A DNA stretch of 64,000 nt from Bradyrhizobium jicamae (GTDB taxonomy: Bacteria > Pseudomonadota > Alphaproteobacteria > Rhizobiales > Xanthobacteraceae): contig NZ_JAFCJX010000009.1 of assembly GCF_018130695.1 (NCBI RefSeq), forward strand, positions 186,001 through 250,000, given 5' to 3'. Within the stretch, counting starts at the first letter, position 1. Each line of letters opens with the position of its first letter. Shown in pieces: positions 16,949-38,264 of the stretch. Made by a program: the position numbers and the translations under genes. Under the pieces are notes generated by a model. That model was given only the letters and a program-made list of their open reading frames with translations. It was not told the origin of the DNA and did no database searches.

Positions 16949-17384
16949 AGCGGCCTCCGGGCGTGCTGGCCTCGTTGCTGGCGCGTCCGTGCTCGCATTC
17001 CGAAAACCTGAGATGATAGGAGATCATTCCTTTCCGCATGCCCGCAAGGATGCTCGAAAGGAAGGAAACCCGTCGCCTCCGGTGGAATGAGAGCAGGGTG
17101 GTTGGCTTCGGTCAATCATCCGATCCTGTCCAAGACTGCAGGCGCCCGCGAGAACGTCACGTTTTCAACGGCTTAATCGCATGGCCTGCATAGACGGGTG
17201 AAGACCGGATTTTGCATTCCCCGTCGCGGCGATTGCCGTGACGAGACGCTGATTTGGTTCGAACCTCGACAGCCCATCGCCGCAAGGCTTTGGGAGGGCA
17301 GGCTTCTAGATGTCGTCTTGCCCGGCATGTCCGAAAGCTTCGGCCTCTCGGATCAGGTTTTGGGTGGGACGATGGGTGCAACCC

Positions 17385-17412
17385 GGCGGTCCTGCCTTTC
17401 GTGTAGGCCGCC
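17385..17412 (+). promoter_or_regulatory. Hairpin in the rplJ leader, candidate L10-binding region
   Basis: GGCGG-CCTGC pairs with GTAGG-CCGCC (bulged T), ending 18 nt before the rplJ GTG. The position and the following AACCGGAAAGAGC fit the idea of an L10 leader structure; this is an inference from location and pairing. Confidence 0.4.
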
Positions 17413-17430
17413 AACCGGAAAGAGCTTGCT

Positions 17431-17949
17431 GTGGAACGAGCGGCAAAAAAAGAGTCGGTCGAACAACTTAACGAGGTCTTCAAGACCACGTCGGTTGCGA
17501 TCGTTGCTCACTATTCCGGCCTCACCGTGGCCCAGATGCAGAAGCTGCGCATGCAGATGAAGCAGGCGGGTGCGTCGGTGAAGGTCTCGAAGAACCGTCT
17601 CGCCAAAATTGCTCTTGAAGGCACTGACGTCGCTGCCATCGGCTCCCTGCTGAAGGGACCGACCGTGATCGCTACTTCGAAAGATCCGGTTGCGGCGCCA
17701 AAGGTTGCCATCGAATTCGCCAAGGCGAACGAGAAGTTCGTCATCCTCGGCGGCTCGATGGGTAAAACCGTCCTGAATGTCGACAGCGTGAAGGCGCTCG
17801 CCTCGCTGCCGTCCCTGGACGAACTGCGCGGCAAGCTCGTTGGCCTCCTCGTGGCGCCGGCGACCAAGCTCGCTCAGCTCTCCAACGCGCCTGCGGCCAA
17901 GCTCGCACGCGTCATTCAGGCTCATGCCTCAAAGGGCGAAGCGGCCTGA
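17431..17949 (+). CDS. rplJ: 50S ribosomal protein L10
   Basis: 172 residues from a GTG start; no in-frame ATG gives a complete N-terminus. The N-terminal rRNA-binding segment ([30 protein letters not shown]) and the C-terminal helix that carries L7/L12 dimers ([20 protein letters not shown]) are present. L10 is the base of the ribosomal stalk and the autogenous regulator of this operon. AGAGCTT lies upstream; rplL follows after 53 nt. Confidence 0.97.
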   Translation: MERAAKKESVEQLNEVFKTTSVAIVAHYSGLTVAQMQKLRMQMKQAGASVKVSKNRLAKIALEGTDVAAIGSLLKGPTVIATSKDPVAAPKVAIEFAKANEKFVILGGSMGKTVLNVDSVKALASLPSLDELRGKLVGLLVAPATKLAQLSNAPAAKLARVIQAHASKGEAA

Positions 17950-18002
17950 CCCCTTCGCTAATCTCAAACCTGGTTCGAACCAAACGTTTAAGGAACTGAA
18001 CA

Positions 18003-18380
<378 letters not shown>

Positions 18381-18822
18381 TGCGCGATCCGGGAGCGCCG
18401 AATGGCGCTCCCGGCCATGCAGGCGGTGTGCGGCAGCTTGTCGCAGATGGCGCGGGACACAAAAAAGTGTGGGGATGCGTGGACTTAACCCTCGAATCTC
18501 CATTATTGCCATCCCATATCGGGACGGCAGCGGAAAAACACGGTCGGCGACGGGGGCGGCAGGGCCCTCGGCACAAGCCGTTGGGAGACAGTCAGATTTC
18601 GGGCTTTTTCAGTCCGTGAAGCGGAACGTTCGGACGGGCGGGTGCAGTCAAGCGCCCCGCGCGTCGTTTTGCGTTTTGAAGGCCCTCGGTCCGGGTTGAG
18701 GATTTAATTCCTGAATCTGGGCTTCGTTCCTTCGAGGCGGTTCGAAAAATTCAACCCGAAGCCGGCCGCAGCCGGTGCTCGGAAGGTTCGCCAGACAAAG
18801 GCGACGAAAATGAGAGGCCACG
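18381..18822 (+). other. rplL-rpoB intergenic region (442 bp)
   Basis: No supported gene. A perfect 11-bp hairpin lies at 18389-18414 right after rplL; the rest is probably untranslated rpoB leader. In many bacteria this gap carries an attenuator or RNase III site that lowers rpoBC expression relative to rplJL; the hairpin here would fit that role. Confidence 0.6.
18389..18414 (+). promoter_or_regulatory. Perfect hairpin after rplL, candidate attenuator/processing site
   Basis: CCGGGAGCGCC (18389-18399), loop GAAT, GGCGCTCCCGG (18404-18414). No T run follows, so it is not a standard terminator; partial attenuation or RNA processing is more likely. Confidence 0.6.
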
Positions 18823-22941
<4,119 letters not shown>

Positions 22942-22952
22942 CACGATGCTTC

Positions 22953-22976
22953 ATGCCCGGCCGAAAGGCCGGGCAT
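22953..22976 (+). promoter_or_regulatory. rpoB-rpoC intercistronic hairpin
   Basis: ATGCCCGGCC (22953-22962), GAAA tetraloop, GGCCGGGCAT (22967-22976), a perfect 10-bp stem. No T run follows; likely an mRNA stability or processing element. Confidence 0.6.
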
Positions 22977-23069
22977 CGGCGCCTTGGTCCGCGGGGTGCG
23001 GGCAGGGTGCTTCGAATTAAAGACTTTCGAATTTGCTGCCGGTGACGATCGGCACGCGAGGAGAAGACG

Positions 23070-27272
<4,203 letters not shown>

Positions 27273-27299
27273 GCCTCCGCAAGACTACGGAGACAGACG

Positions 27300-27328
27300 A
27301 AAAGGCCGGCTTTTTGCCGGCCTTTTTG
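27300..27328 (+). terminator. Rho-independent terminator after rpoC
   Basis: GGCCGGC (27304-27310), TTTTT loop, GCCGGCC (27316-27322), then TTTTT (27323-27327). Confidence 0.95.
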
Positions 27329-27450
27329 CTGCTTTGTTTCCCTGCTGCGGTGCGGGGACCCGCTTTGTTCATCTTCCCTTCAGGCTGAAAAGCGCTTTTG
27401 CTAGGCTGACTTAGACCGGCCCTTTGCGAGCCGGAACCGACGGAACCCAC

Positions 27451-29514
27451 ATGCTTGATCTCGCAATCGTAGGCGGCGGCCCTGGCGGGCTGATGAGCGC
27501 CTGGTATCTGAAGAAGAAGCTCGGCGATCTCTGCCGCATCACGATCTTCGAGGCGTCCGATCGCCTCGGCGGCAAGATCGTGACGCGCAAGTTCGACACC
27601 GCGCCTGCGATGTATGAAGCCGGCGTTGCCGAGATCTACGACTACTCGATGACCGGACCCGATCCGCTGCGCGAGCTGATCCAGCATTTCGGCCTGCAGA
27701 CGATACCGATGGACGCCGAGCAGGTGCAGCTCGATGGCGAACTGCTCAACGACGTGCCGGGCATGCGTCGCAAGTACGGCGCCAAGACCGCCGCTGCGAT
27801 CGAGGCGTTCCGCAAGCGCTGCGCCAACATGGTGTCGCCGATCGAATACTACGAAGGCGTCGGCGCCCACGACAACGAGCATCCCTGGGCCTACAAGACC
27901 GCCGAGCAATTGCTCGACGAGGAGGTCAAGGATCCCATCGCAAAACGCTTCTTCAAGGTGATGGCGCGCTCCGATATCGCGACCGAGAGCCACAACACCA
28001 ACGGCCTCAACGCGCTGAAGAACTTCGTGATGGATGTCGACGGCTATATCGGCCTCTACTCGATCCAGAACGGCAATGAGCAGCTGATCGATTGCCTGCG
28101 CTCGGAAGTCTCAGCTGACATCCAGCTCAATCATCGCGTCCTCAAGGTCGGCAAGACCGGGAGCGGGCGCTACCAGCTCAACATGATGAACGGCAAGGGG
28201 CCGGAGACGCGCGATTTCGATCTCGTGCTGGTCTGCCTGCCGCATTCCTGGCTCTCGACCATGCGCTGGGACGGCGAAGAGCTGCGCAAGTCGATGGTCA
28301 AGCACGTCGCCTATTTCGATCGTCCCGCGCACTATCTGCGTGTCTCGATCCTGTTCGACGAGCCGTTCTGGGGCGAGAAGATTCCCGGCGCCTGGTTCAT
28401 GTCGGAAGCGTTCGGCGGCTGCTGCGTCTACAATGAGGGCGCGCGCCACGACGTCGGCAAGCACGGCGTGCTGAACTGGCTGATCGCGGGCTCGGATGCG
28501 CTGGCCTTCGCTAATCTTAGCGACCAGGAGCTGATCGACGCCGCGCTGAAGTCGCTGCCGGCTTCGCTCGGCAATGTCCGCGAGCATTTCCTCGAGGGCA
28601 AGATCCATCGCTGGCTGTCGTCGGTCAACGCGCTACCCGGCGGCTTGCCGGTGCGCGACGTCATGACCAATCACCGCCCGGAGCCGAAGGACCATCCCGG
28701 CATCGTCGTGGTCGGCGACTATCTCTTCGATTCGACCCTGAACGGTCTGCTCGACTCCTCGGATGCGGCGACCGACATCGTCGTCACCGAGATGATGCGG
28801 CTGCGCCGCTCGAAGGCGCAGGAGTCCGGCAACCTCTCCGACAAGATCGACCGCGACTATTTCCAGAACTATCGCGGTGCCGGTCCCTATGGCGACGTGT
28901 GGCGTCAGTTCTCCGATCCGACCTACCTGACCGACATGATCAAGATCGTGTGGGGCAGGGCGAAGGGCTACAAGGTGCTGATCGCGGGTTCGGCCAGCGG
29001 CGAGCTGGTCGGTGCGCTGCGCGAGCGCGGCATCGATGCCTGGGGTGTCGAGAACAATCGCTACATCCACGGCAAGACGCCGAAGGCGCTGCAGAAGTAC
29101 AACAAGTTCGGCTCGATCACCGACCTGCCGTTCAAGACAGGCGAGTTCGACTTCGTCTACGAGACCAGCCTTTGCCATGTCGGCGAGAAGCAGGTGGTGC
29201 GCGCAGTGCGCGAGCTCAATCGCGTGATGAAGACCGGCCTGGTGTTCGGCTCGGTCACCTCGGACATGGCGCCGGGGTTGATCGACCGCTACGACCTGTT
29301 GCGCGGGGTCAGGAAGCTCGGCACCTGGTGGGAATGGTCGGAGCTGTTCTTCGGCAACGGCTTCGATCTCTCGATGCATCGCAAGGATTGCACCGACGCG
29401 TTGTGGGCCGCGACCCTTGCCGCCAACAAGGGGCCGGGGCAGTGGTACGCCGACGCCGACTCCTTGCGCTACTCGTTCTTCGACAAGGTCGAGGACGACG
29501 AGGACGAAGACTAG
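27451..29514 (+). CDS. FAD-dependent amine-oxidase-like oxidoreductase fused to a SAM-dependent methyltransferase-like domain
   Basis: A 687-residue two-domain protein. Residues 1-460 are a flavin amine oxidase-like module: dinucleotide motif GGGPGG at 8-13, an FEASDRLGGK segment, and the C-terminal FAD motif VVVGDYLFDSTLNG. Residues about 505-660 resemble a class I methyltransferase: VLIAGSASGELVGALRERG (motif I, degenerate, SASG instead of GxGxG), GVENN, and FDFVYETSLCHV. It ends in an acidic tail (DDEDED). Neither substrate is known. The start MLDLAIVGGG at 27451 places the FAD motif at the usual position. The ABC exporter gene follows after 205 nt and also has acidic tails, hinting at a shared pathway. 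Confidence 0.82.
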   Translation: MLDLAIVGGGPGGLMSAWYLKKKLGDLCRITIFEASDRLGGKIVTRKFDTAPAMYEAGVAEIYDYSMTGPDPLRELIQHFGLQTIPMDAEQVQLDGELLNDVPGMRRKYGAKTAAAIEAFRKRCANMVSPIEYYEGVGAHDNEHPWAYKTAEQLLDEEVKDPIAKRFFKVMARSDIATESHNTNGLNALKNFVMDVDGYIGLYSIQNGNEQLIDCLRSEVSADIQLNHRVLKVGKTGSGRYQLNMMNGKGPETRDFDLVLVCLPHSWLSTMRWDGEELRKSMVKHVAYFDRPAHYLRVSILFDEPFWGEKIPGAWFMSEAFGGCCVYNEGARHDVGKHGVLNWLIAGSDALAFANLSDQELIDAALKSLPASLGNVREHFLEGKIHRWLSSVNALPGGLPVRDVMTNHRPEPKDHPGIVVVGDYLFDSTLNGLLDSSDAATDIVVTEMMRLRRSKAQESGNLSDKIDRDYFQNYRGAGPYGDVWRQFSDPTYLTDMIKIVWGRAKGYKVLIAGSASGELVGALRERGIDAWGVENNRYIHGKTPKALQKYNKFGSITDLPFKTGEFDFVYETSLCHVGEKQVVRAVRELNRVMKTGLVFGSVTSDMAPGLIDRYDLLRGVRKLGTWWEWSELFFGNGFDLSMHRKDCTDALWAATLAANKGPGQWYADADSLRYSFFDKVEDDEDED

Positions 29515-29719
29515 TCGCCTCGACGCCGCCGCGTCAGAAAACTGTAAAAGGGGCGGGCGCGCAGCGCGCCCCTTCCGCCGTTGCAACTTTCGTGCGGCGC
29601 GTCCTCGACTGCCAATTGCTTTGCCGAATTCATCCTGATCGCATAGGATTGCCGCCGTTGCGATTTGCGTGACGATTTCGATTTGCGGTCATGCCGGCCG
29701 TGCAGCATCGGTTGGTTTC

Positions 29720-31774
29720 ATGGCGCCCAAATCTCCCACCTCCGAGCCTCCTAGCTCAAAGCCTCCTGCCCCTGACGACCCTGAACTGACCGCGGCCGAG
29801 GAGGCCGAGCGGAAGAAGAAGCTTGCAGCATCGGCTGTTGTGCCTGCGGCTGCGAAGCCGGCGCCCGACGATGACGACGAGGATGAGGACGACGAACTCG
29901 AGCTCGACGACGATGATGATGACGAGGACCTCGTCGTCTTCACCGCCAAGGAAGCCGCCGGCGCGCTCGCCACCATCTACGGCTTCGTCAGGCCCTTCCT
30001 CTCCAGCTACAAGAAGCTGTTCGTCTTCGTGACCTTCGGCGTGCTGGTCGAGACGTTGTTCAACGTCATCATGCCGCTCAGCCTGAAATTCCTGATCGAC
30101 GACGCGCTCGGCGAGGAAGATTTCCAGGCGCTCTACAAGATCCTCGGCGTACTCGCGGTTGCCGGCATCATCACCTCGATCATCGCGGTCTGGTACGAGC
30201 GCTGGGATGCGCGGCTTGCCGCCAACATCATCTCCGACGTCCGCACCCGCCTGTTCGACCATGTGCAGAACCTGCCATCGGCCTATTTCGCGCGCACCAA
30301 GCGCGGCGAGATCCTGTCGCGCTTCTCGATCGACCTGTCGGCGTTCGAGGGTGCGATCAAGAGCTTTGCCAACAGCGCAGCGCTGCCGTTTTTCGAATTG
30401 ATTGCCGGCATCATCCTGATGCTGTTCCTGAACTGGCAGCTCGCCGCGGTGGCGCTCCTGGTGTTTCCGATCACACTGATCGGCCCGCGCATCCTCACCC
30501 CGAAGGCGGTGCAGGCCAATTACGAGCAGAAGCTGCAGGAGGCAGGGCTGCTGGCGACCGTGCAGGAAAACGTCGCCGCGCAAGCGGTGGTGAAGGCCTT
30601 CAACCTGCAGCGCCGCGCGCTCGGCTGGTTCACGCTGCGCAACAATGACGTGCGGCTGAAGTCGGCGTCCGCCACCTTCCTGTCGACCATGGTCGAGCGC
30701 ACCGTGACCATCTCGGTGCTGCTGTTGCATTTGGTGGTGCTCGCGATCGGCGCCTATCTCGCCACCAAGGGCCAGATCACGATCGGCACCTTCGTCACCT
30801 TCGAGAGCGCATTCTGGGAGGTGTCCTACAACATCGCCCATCTCATGCATTTCATCCCGGTGTCGATCCAGTCGGCGGCGGCGATCCGGCACATCCAGGA
30901 GCTGCTTGACGAGCCGACCCGCGGCGCCGACCGTCCCGGCGCGCCGGACCTGCCGCGTATCACCAACGACATCACCTTCGATCGCGTCACCTTCCAGTAT
31001 GAGGGCGCGCTGACGCCGGTGCTCGACAATCTCAGCCTCAAGCTCAATGCCGGCAAAAGCATCGCAATCGTGGGTCCCTCAGGCTCCGGCAAGAGCACGC
31101 TGCTCAATTTGATCCTGCGGCTCTACGTGCCGGACGAGGGCCGCGTCGCGATCGACGGCGTCGACATCCGCCGCGTCACCCGCGAGTCGCTGCGGGCGAG
31201 CATGGCGGTGGTGTTCCAGGAGAACATGCTGTTCAACATGTCGATCCGCGAGAACATCCGGCTCGGCAAGGAAGGCGCGACCGACGAGGAGGTGGTGGAC
31301 GCCGCCAAGAAGGCCGAGATCCACCGCTACATCATGAGCCTGCCGCAGAAATACGACACGCCGGTCGGCGAGCGCGGCGATACGCTGTCCGGCGGCCAGC
31401 GCCAGCGCATCGCGATCGCGCGCGCCATCATCCGCAATCCCTCGGTGCTGCTGCTGGACGAGGCGACCTCGGCGCTCGACCAGACCACGGAAGCTGCGAT
31501 CAACCGCACGCTGCTCAAGGTCGCCGAAGGCCGCACCATGATCTGGTCGACGCATCGGCTGACTTCGGTCGTGGAGATGGACGAGATCATCGTCATCTCC
31601 GGCGGCCGGGCGATCGAGCGCGGCTCGCATGCCGAGCTGCTCGCCAAGAACGGCACCTACCGCAAGCTATGGGACGACCAGGGCCTCGCCAGTCACGACG
31701 ATGATGACGACGACGACAGCGACGAGGATGATGAGGACGACGAGGACGAGGATGAGGACGACGAGGAGGAGTGA
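29720..31774 (+). CDS. ABC exporter, fused membrane and ATPase domains, with acidic N- and C-terminal tails
   Basis: A 684-residue half-transporter of the MsbA/lipid-exporter type, expected to act as a homodimer in the inner membrane. Residues 1-85 are a proline-rich then aspartate/glutamate-rich cytosolic extension. Six membrane helices occupy about 85-400. The ATPase domain has Walker A GPSGSGKST near 452, signature LSGGQRQR near 556 and Walker B VLLLDEATSALD near 574. The last 30 or so residues are almost all aspartate and glutamate. Substrate unknown. The start at MAPKSPTSE (29720) is preferred over an upstream GTG. The 3' end overlaps the convergent flavoprotein gene by 82 bp. Confidence 0.9.
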   Translation: MAPKSPTSEPPSSKPPAPDDPELTAAEEAERKKKLAASAVVPAAAKPAPDDDDEDEDDELELDDDDDDEDLVVFTAKEAAGALATIYGFVRPFLSSYKKLFVFVTFGVLVETLFNVIMPLSLKFLIDDALGEEDFQALYKILGVLAVAGIITSIIAVWYERWDARLAANIISDVRTRLFDHVQNLPSAYFARTKRGEILSRFSIDLSAFEGAIKSFANSAALPFFELIAGIILMLFLNWQLAAVALLVFPITLIGPRILTPKAVQANYEQKLQEAGLLATVQENVAAQAVVKAFNLQRRALGWFTLRNNDVRLKSASATFLSTMVERTVTISVLLLHLVVLAIGAYLATKGQITIGTFVTFESAFWEVSYNIAHLMHFIPVSIQSAAAIRHIQELLDEPTRGADRPGAPDLPRITNDITFDRVTFQYEGALTPVLDNLSLKLNAGKSIAIVGPSGSGKSTLLNLILRLYVPDEGRVAIDGVDIRRVTRESLRASMAVVFQENMLFNMSIRENIRLGKEGATDEEVVDAAKKAEIHRYIMSLPQKYDTPVGERGDTLSGGQRQRIAIARAIIRNPSVLLLDEATSALDQTTEAAINRTLLKVAEGRTMIWSTHRLTSVVEMDEIIVISGGRAIERGSHAELLAKNGTYRKLWDDQGLASHDDDDDDDSDEDDEDDEDEDEDDEEE

Positions 31775-32940
31775 GTGCGGAGCCTTGTCCCCCCGCTGAA
31801 CGCCTTGTTGAGTCGCCGCAGCGTCCCGTCGCCGAGATAGGCGAGGAAGCGCGCCCAGCGCTGCGCCTGCCAGTAGAGTCCTGGATCGATCGACACCGAG
31901 CGGAAGTTGAAGGCTTTTGCGGTGGACCAGGCATCGCATTCAAGCTTGGCCGGATCGTCGTAGAATGCGGCGATCTTCGTTAGCCCCATGCCCTCGCTCG
32001 CAAGCCACGCCGGGATGTGGACGTTGCAGAGCTGGGCGACGTCGGTGAACACCTTGTCGGTCCCGGTGCCCGTGACGGGGCAGGTGGCCGCGAAGGCATC
32101 GCCGACCAGCACGACGCCGGGCTGCCGATAACCGGTCGAGACGGTGAGGTCGGCGGGGCGGATCTTGATGTCGCCGGCGACGTCGAATTCCCCGGTGATC
32201 CGTTTCAGCCGCGGCAGGGCCGCATTGAGCGTCTCGACGGGCTTCCGCCGCATCTCGCGCAGCCAGGGATCGTCGGCCTCGCGATAGGCGAACAGGTTGG
32301 CGCGCATCCGGCTGCCGACCGGAAACAGCGTCAGATAGGGGATGCGGTCGCTTGGCCGCTCCGAGAAATAGGTCATTGCCGGGAACGGGAAGGCGGGGCG
32401 ACCGACCGGCACCAGGTCGAATCCGATCGAGATCGAATGGCAGGCGCTGATCACCTGGCGCTCGATGCCGATCATGCGGCGCAGGCCGACATTCAGCCCA
32501 TTGGCAAGCACGATGAGCCGGGCTGAAATCTCTTGCCCGTCGGATAGCGTCAGCTTCTGCCGTTCGGTACTGAGCGCGATCTCGACGGCCTTGGCGCAGA
32601 CGAATTCGGCGGGCTTGCGAATCTCGGCGCGGATCGCTGCGATCAGCACGTCATACATGATGCCGAACTGCTCGCTCGGCGCCTTGTCCAGGAGGTAGCC
32701 GAATCGCGCGATCCAGTTTTCGCCGTCGTGAGTCGCCGATCGCAGCACGGAATCGGCCAGTCCCGTCTTCTCGAATCGCTCGAGCTGGACGCCGCCGCTG
32801 AGCTTTTCGACGCGAAAATCGAACGGATAGACCGCATGCGGGTCGATCACGACGCTCGCAATCCCGGCGCGGCCGAGCATGGCGGCCGCGGTCGAGCCTG
32901 CAAGGCCGCCGCCAATGATCGCGATGTCGGTGTACCGCAT
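31693..32940 (-). CDS. FAD-dependent oxidoreductase (halogenase/geranylgeranyl-reductase-like) with a poly-serine C-terminus
   Basis: A 415-residue flavoprotein. FAD motif IIGGGLAGSTAA at residues 7-18, a GD motif VVLVGDAFAATCPVTGTG typical of group A flavin monooxygenases and halogenase-like enzymes. The conserved protein ends near RLNKAFSGG; beyond it the frame runs on as about 26 serines because it reads the opposite strand of the exporter's acidic tail. Whether that tail is a real feature or just the absence of a stop is open. The start at 32940 (MRYTDIAIIGGG) puts the FAD motif at the N-terminus, but no strong ribosome-binding site is seen. Substrate unknown. Confidence 0.8.
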   Translation of the reverse strand: MRYTDIAIIGGGLAGSTAAAMLGRAGIASVVIDPHAVYPFDFRVEKLSGGVQLERFEKTGLADSVLRSATHDGENWIARFGYLLDKAPSEQFGIMYDVLIAAIRAEIRKPAEFVCAKAVEIALSTERQKLTLSDGQEISARLIVLANGLNVGLRRMIGIERQVISACHSISIGFDLVPVGRPAFPFPAMTYFSERPSDRIPYLTLFPVGSRMRANLFAYREADDPWLREMRRKPVETLNAALPRLKRITGEFDVAGDIKIRPADLTVSTGYRQPGVVLVGDAFAATCPVTGTGTDKVFTDVAQLCNVHIPAWLASEGMGLTKIAAFYDDPAKLECDAWSTAKAFNFRSVSIDPGLYWQAQRWARFLAYLGDGTLRRLNKAFSGGTRLRTHSSSSSSSSSSSSSSSSSLSSSSSSS

Positions 32941-33051
32941 AAAGGGAATCCGGGCCTCGGAACCCCATCTTTGCGCCGCGAATGGCAAATAAAGGCTTAG
33001 TTTGGTGGGGCGCCTTAAGGGCAAAGCTGCGGAGAGTTGTTTCTACCTATG

Positions 33052-33067
33052 TTTTACCCGGATAAAA
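33052..33067. promoter_or_regulatory. 16-bp near-palindrome, candidate operator
   Basis: TTTTACCCGGATAAAA is symmetric apart from one pair of positions on each side. It lies 112 bp upstream of the flavoprotein start and about 115 bp upstream of the rpsL promoter. The ACCCGGATA core resembles sites of Rrf2-type regulators as I remember them, but the assignment is uncertain. Confidence 0.35.
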
Positions 33068-33182
33068 TATGTGATCTTGTGTCACAAAGGGCTGGTCGGG
33101 ACGCCCAAAATTTGCGCGATTCCGAGTCGCGCGAAATGCGGAATCCGCTGGTGCCATAGGCGTTTCTTTGATTGTCGTTTCG

Positions 33183-33210
33183 CTTGACTTCACTCAGTTG
33201 CGCTTATACA
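33183..33210 (+). promoter_or_regulatory. Candidate promoter of the rpsL (str) operon
   Basis: CTTGAC (33183-33188), 16-bp spacer, TATACA (33205-33210), a good match to the alphaproteobacterial housekeeping consensus. Confidence 0.6.
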
Positions 33211-33617
33211 AGGCGCCCACTTAACGACAGGCGGTGAGCAACGCCAGCGTCGGAACGGAGCACCCGGACGGCCTTTTGGGGCAGGGACGGGCACCAACCT
33301 CGACGAATGCCGCTCAAACGCTGTCGATTATAGCTAGGCAATGCCAGGACGATACTGGTTCTCTTGAGCAAGTTCTCTTGAGAGTGGGTTCGGATGCATG
33401 ACCTCGGTGACGGACTGAACAGCGAACGCTGATCGGCCCGGGAATCGCGGTCCTCTGTGGCGTCGAAGCGCTTTCCGCTCAGCAATGAGTGGTTGGCGCG
33501 ATTTCGTTTTGCGCGGGTGCTAGTTCCGCGTCGAACGGGCCGTACGGGACGGCTAGTCCCGAGAAGAATTTGCGGAGCCATTCAAGGTCTCCGCGCGAAT
33601 TAAAGGGTGAAGGCTGC

Positions 33618-33989
33618 ATGCCGACGATCAACCAGCTGATCGCAAATCCACGTGAAGTGCAGAAGTCGCGCAAGAAGGTGCCGGCGCTGCAGCAGTCGCC
33701 GCAGAAGCGCGGCGTTTGCACGCGCGTCTACACCACGACCCCGAAGAAGCCGAACTCGGCGCTTCGTAAGGTCGCCAAGGTGCGCCTGACCAACGGCTTC
33801 GAGGTGATCGGCTACATCCCGGGTGAGGGCCATAACCTGCAGGAGCACTCGGTGGTCATGATCCGCGGCGGCCGCGTCAAGGACTTGCCGGGCGTGCGCT
33901 ACCACATCCTCCGCGGCGTGCTGGATACCCAGGGCGTCAAGAACCGTAAGCAGCGTCGTTCGAAGTACGGCGCGAAGCGTCCGAAGTAA
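33618..33989 (+). CDS. rpsL: 30S ribosomal protein S12
   Basis: 123 residues. Decoding-centre motifs [16 protein letters not shown] and [14 protein letters not shown] are wild-type, with the lysines corresponding to E. coli K42 and K87 intact, so no streptomycin-resistance change is seen there. The ATG at 33618 follows GGGTGAAGGC and matches the conserved MPTINQLI start. First gene of the str block; rpsG follows after 15 nt. Confidence 0.99.
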   Translation: MPTINQLIANPREVQKSRKKVPALQQSPQKRGVCTRVYTTTPKKPNSALRKVAKVRLTNGFEVIGYIPGEGHNLQEHSVVMIRGGRVKDLPGVRYHILRGVLDTQGVKNRKQRRSKYGAKRPK

Positions 33990-34475
<486 letters not shown>

Positions 34476-34502
34476 CGGCGACTAACGGAACAGGAAGAAC
34501 CC

Positions 34503-36575
<2,073 letters not shown>

Positions 36576-36615
36576 TTATCGTTGGTTGGCAGCTAACGAT
36601 TGAACGGAGAGTCAA

Positions 36616-37806
<1,191 letters not shown>

Positions 37807-37823
37807 GGGTGGACCAATCAAGG

Positions 37824-37855
37824 GAGCGGCGAGTGGGTTTCTCCATTCGCCGCTC
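37824..37855. repeat. Palindromic element between tuf and rpsJ
   Basis: GAGCGGCGAGTGG (37824-37836) pairs with CCATTCGCCGCTC (37843-37855), with one G-U pair. The motif ATTCGCCGCTC is related to the element at 51553-51601, so both may belong to one repeat family. Confidence 0.6.
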
Positions 37856-37901
37856 ACCACTCCCTATTCGCTAAGACAGCGACGAAGAAAGAGATACGGC
37901 A

Positions 37902-38210
37902 ATGAACGGCCAAAACATTCGCATCCGTCTCAAGGCGTTCGACCATCGGATCCTCGATACGTCGACCCGTGAGATCGTGAACACGGCGAAGCGCACCGGT
38001 GCGCAGGTTCGCGGACCCATTCCGCTGCCGACCCGCATCGAGAAGTTCACCGTCAACCGTTCGCCGCACGTTGACAAGAAGAGCCGCGAGCAATTCGAGA
38101 TGCGCACCCACAAGCGCCTCCTCGACATTGTCGATCCGACCCCGCAGACCGTCGATGCGCTGATGAAGCTCGACCTGGCCGCCGGCGTCGACGTCGAGAT
38201 CAAGCTCTAA
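37902..38210 (+). CDS. rpsJ: 30S ribosomal protein S10 (NusE)
   Basis: 102 residues, starting [19 protein letters not shown]. It is part of the 30S head and, with NusB, of antitermination complexes; NusG, encoded upstream in this window, contacts it during coupling. The loop [20 protein letters not shown] is typical. First gene of the S10-type block. Confidence 0.99.
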
Positions 38211-38264
38211 GGTTTTGGATTTTTACGTCCGCCGATTGCGGACAGAAAGACAGGAAGCACGCCG

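Larger units (their letters stand above)
16853..17430 (+). other. 578-bp gap: rplJ promoter and leader
   Basis: No gene is seen. The stretch carries the candidate promoter at 16920-16948 and a long untranslated leader ending in hairpins ahead of rplJ. Such a leader is expected for the L10 operon, which is controlled by L10-L12 binding to its own mRNA. Confidence 0.6.
32941..33617. other. Gap between the FAD oxidoreductase and rpsL (677 bp)
   Basis: Divergent regulatory region without a supported gene. It holds a 16-bp near-palindrome at 33052-33067, a short palindrome TTGTG-T-CACAA at 33077-33087, and the candidate rpsL promoter at 33183-33210, leaving a long leader of about 400 nt before rpsL. 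Confidence 0.6.

Noticed and set aside
18469..18699. Small ORF in the rplL-rpoB gap
   Set aside because: No ribosome-binding site, no recognisable sequence, and it crosses a region expected to be untranslated leader.
29860..29930. Acidic DNA repeat considered a possible CRISPR or regulatory tandem array
   Set aside because: It is a GAC/GAT/GAG codon run within the exporter frame without unit structure.
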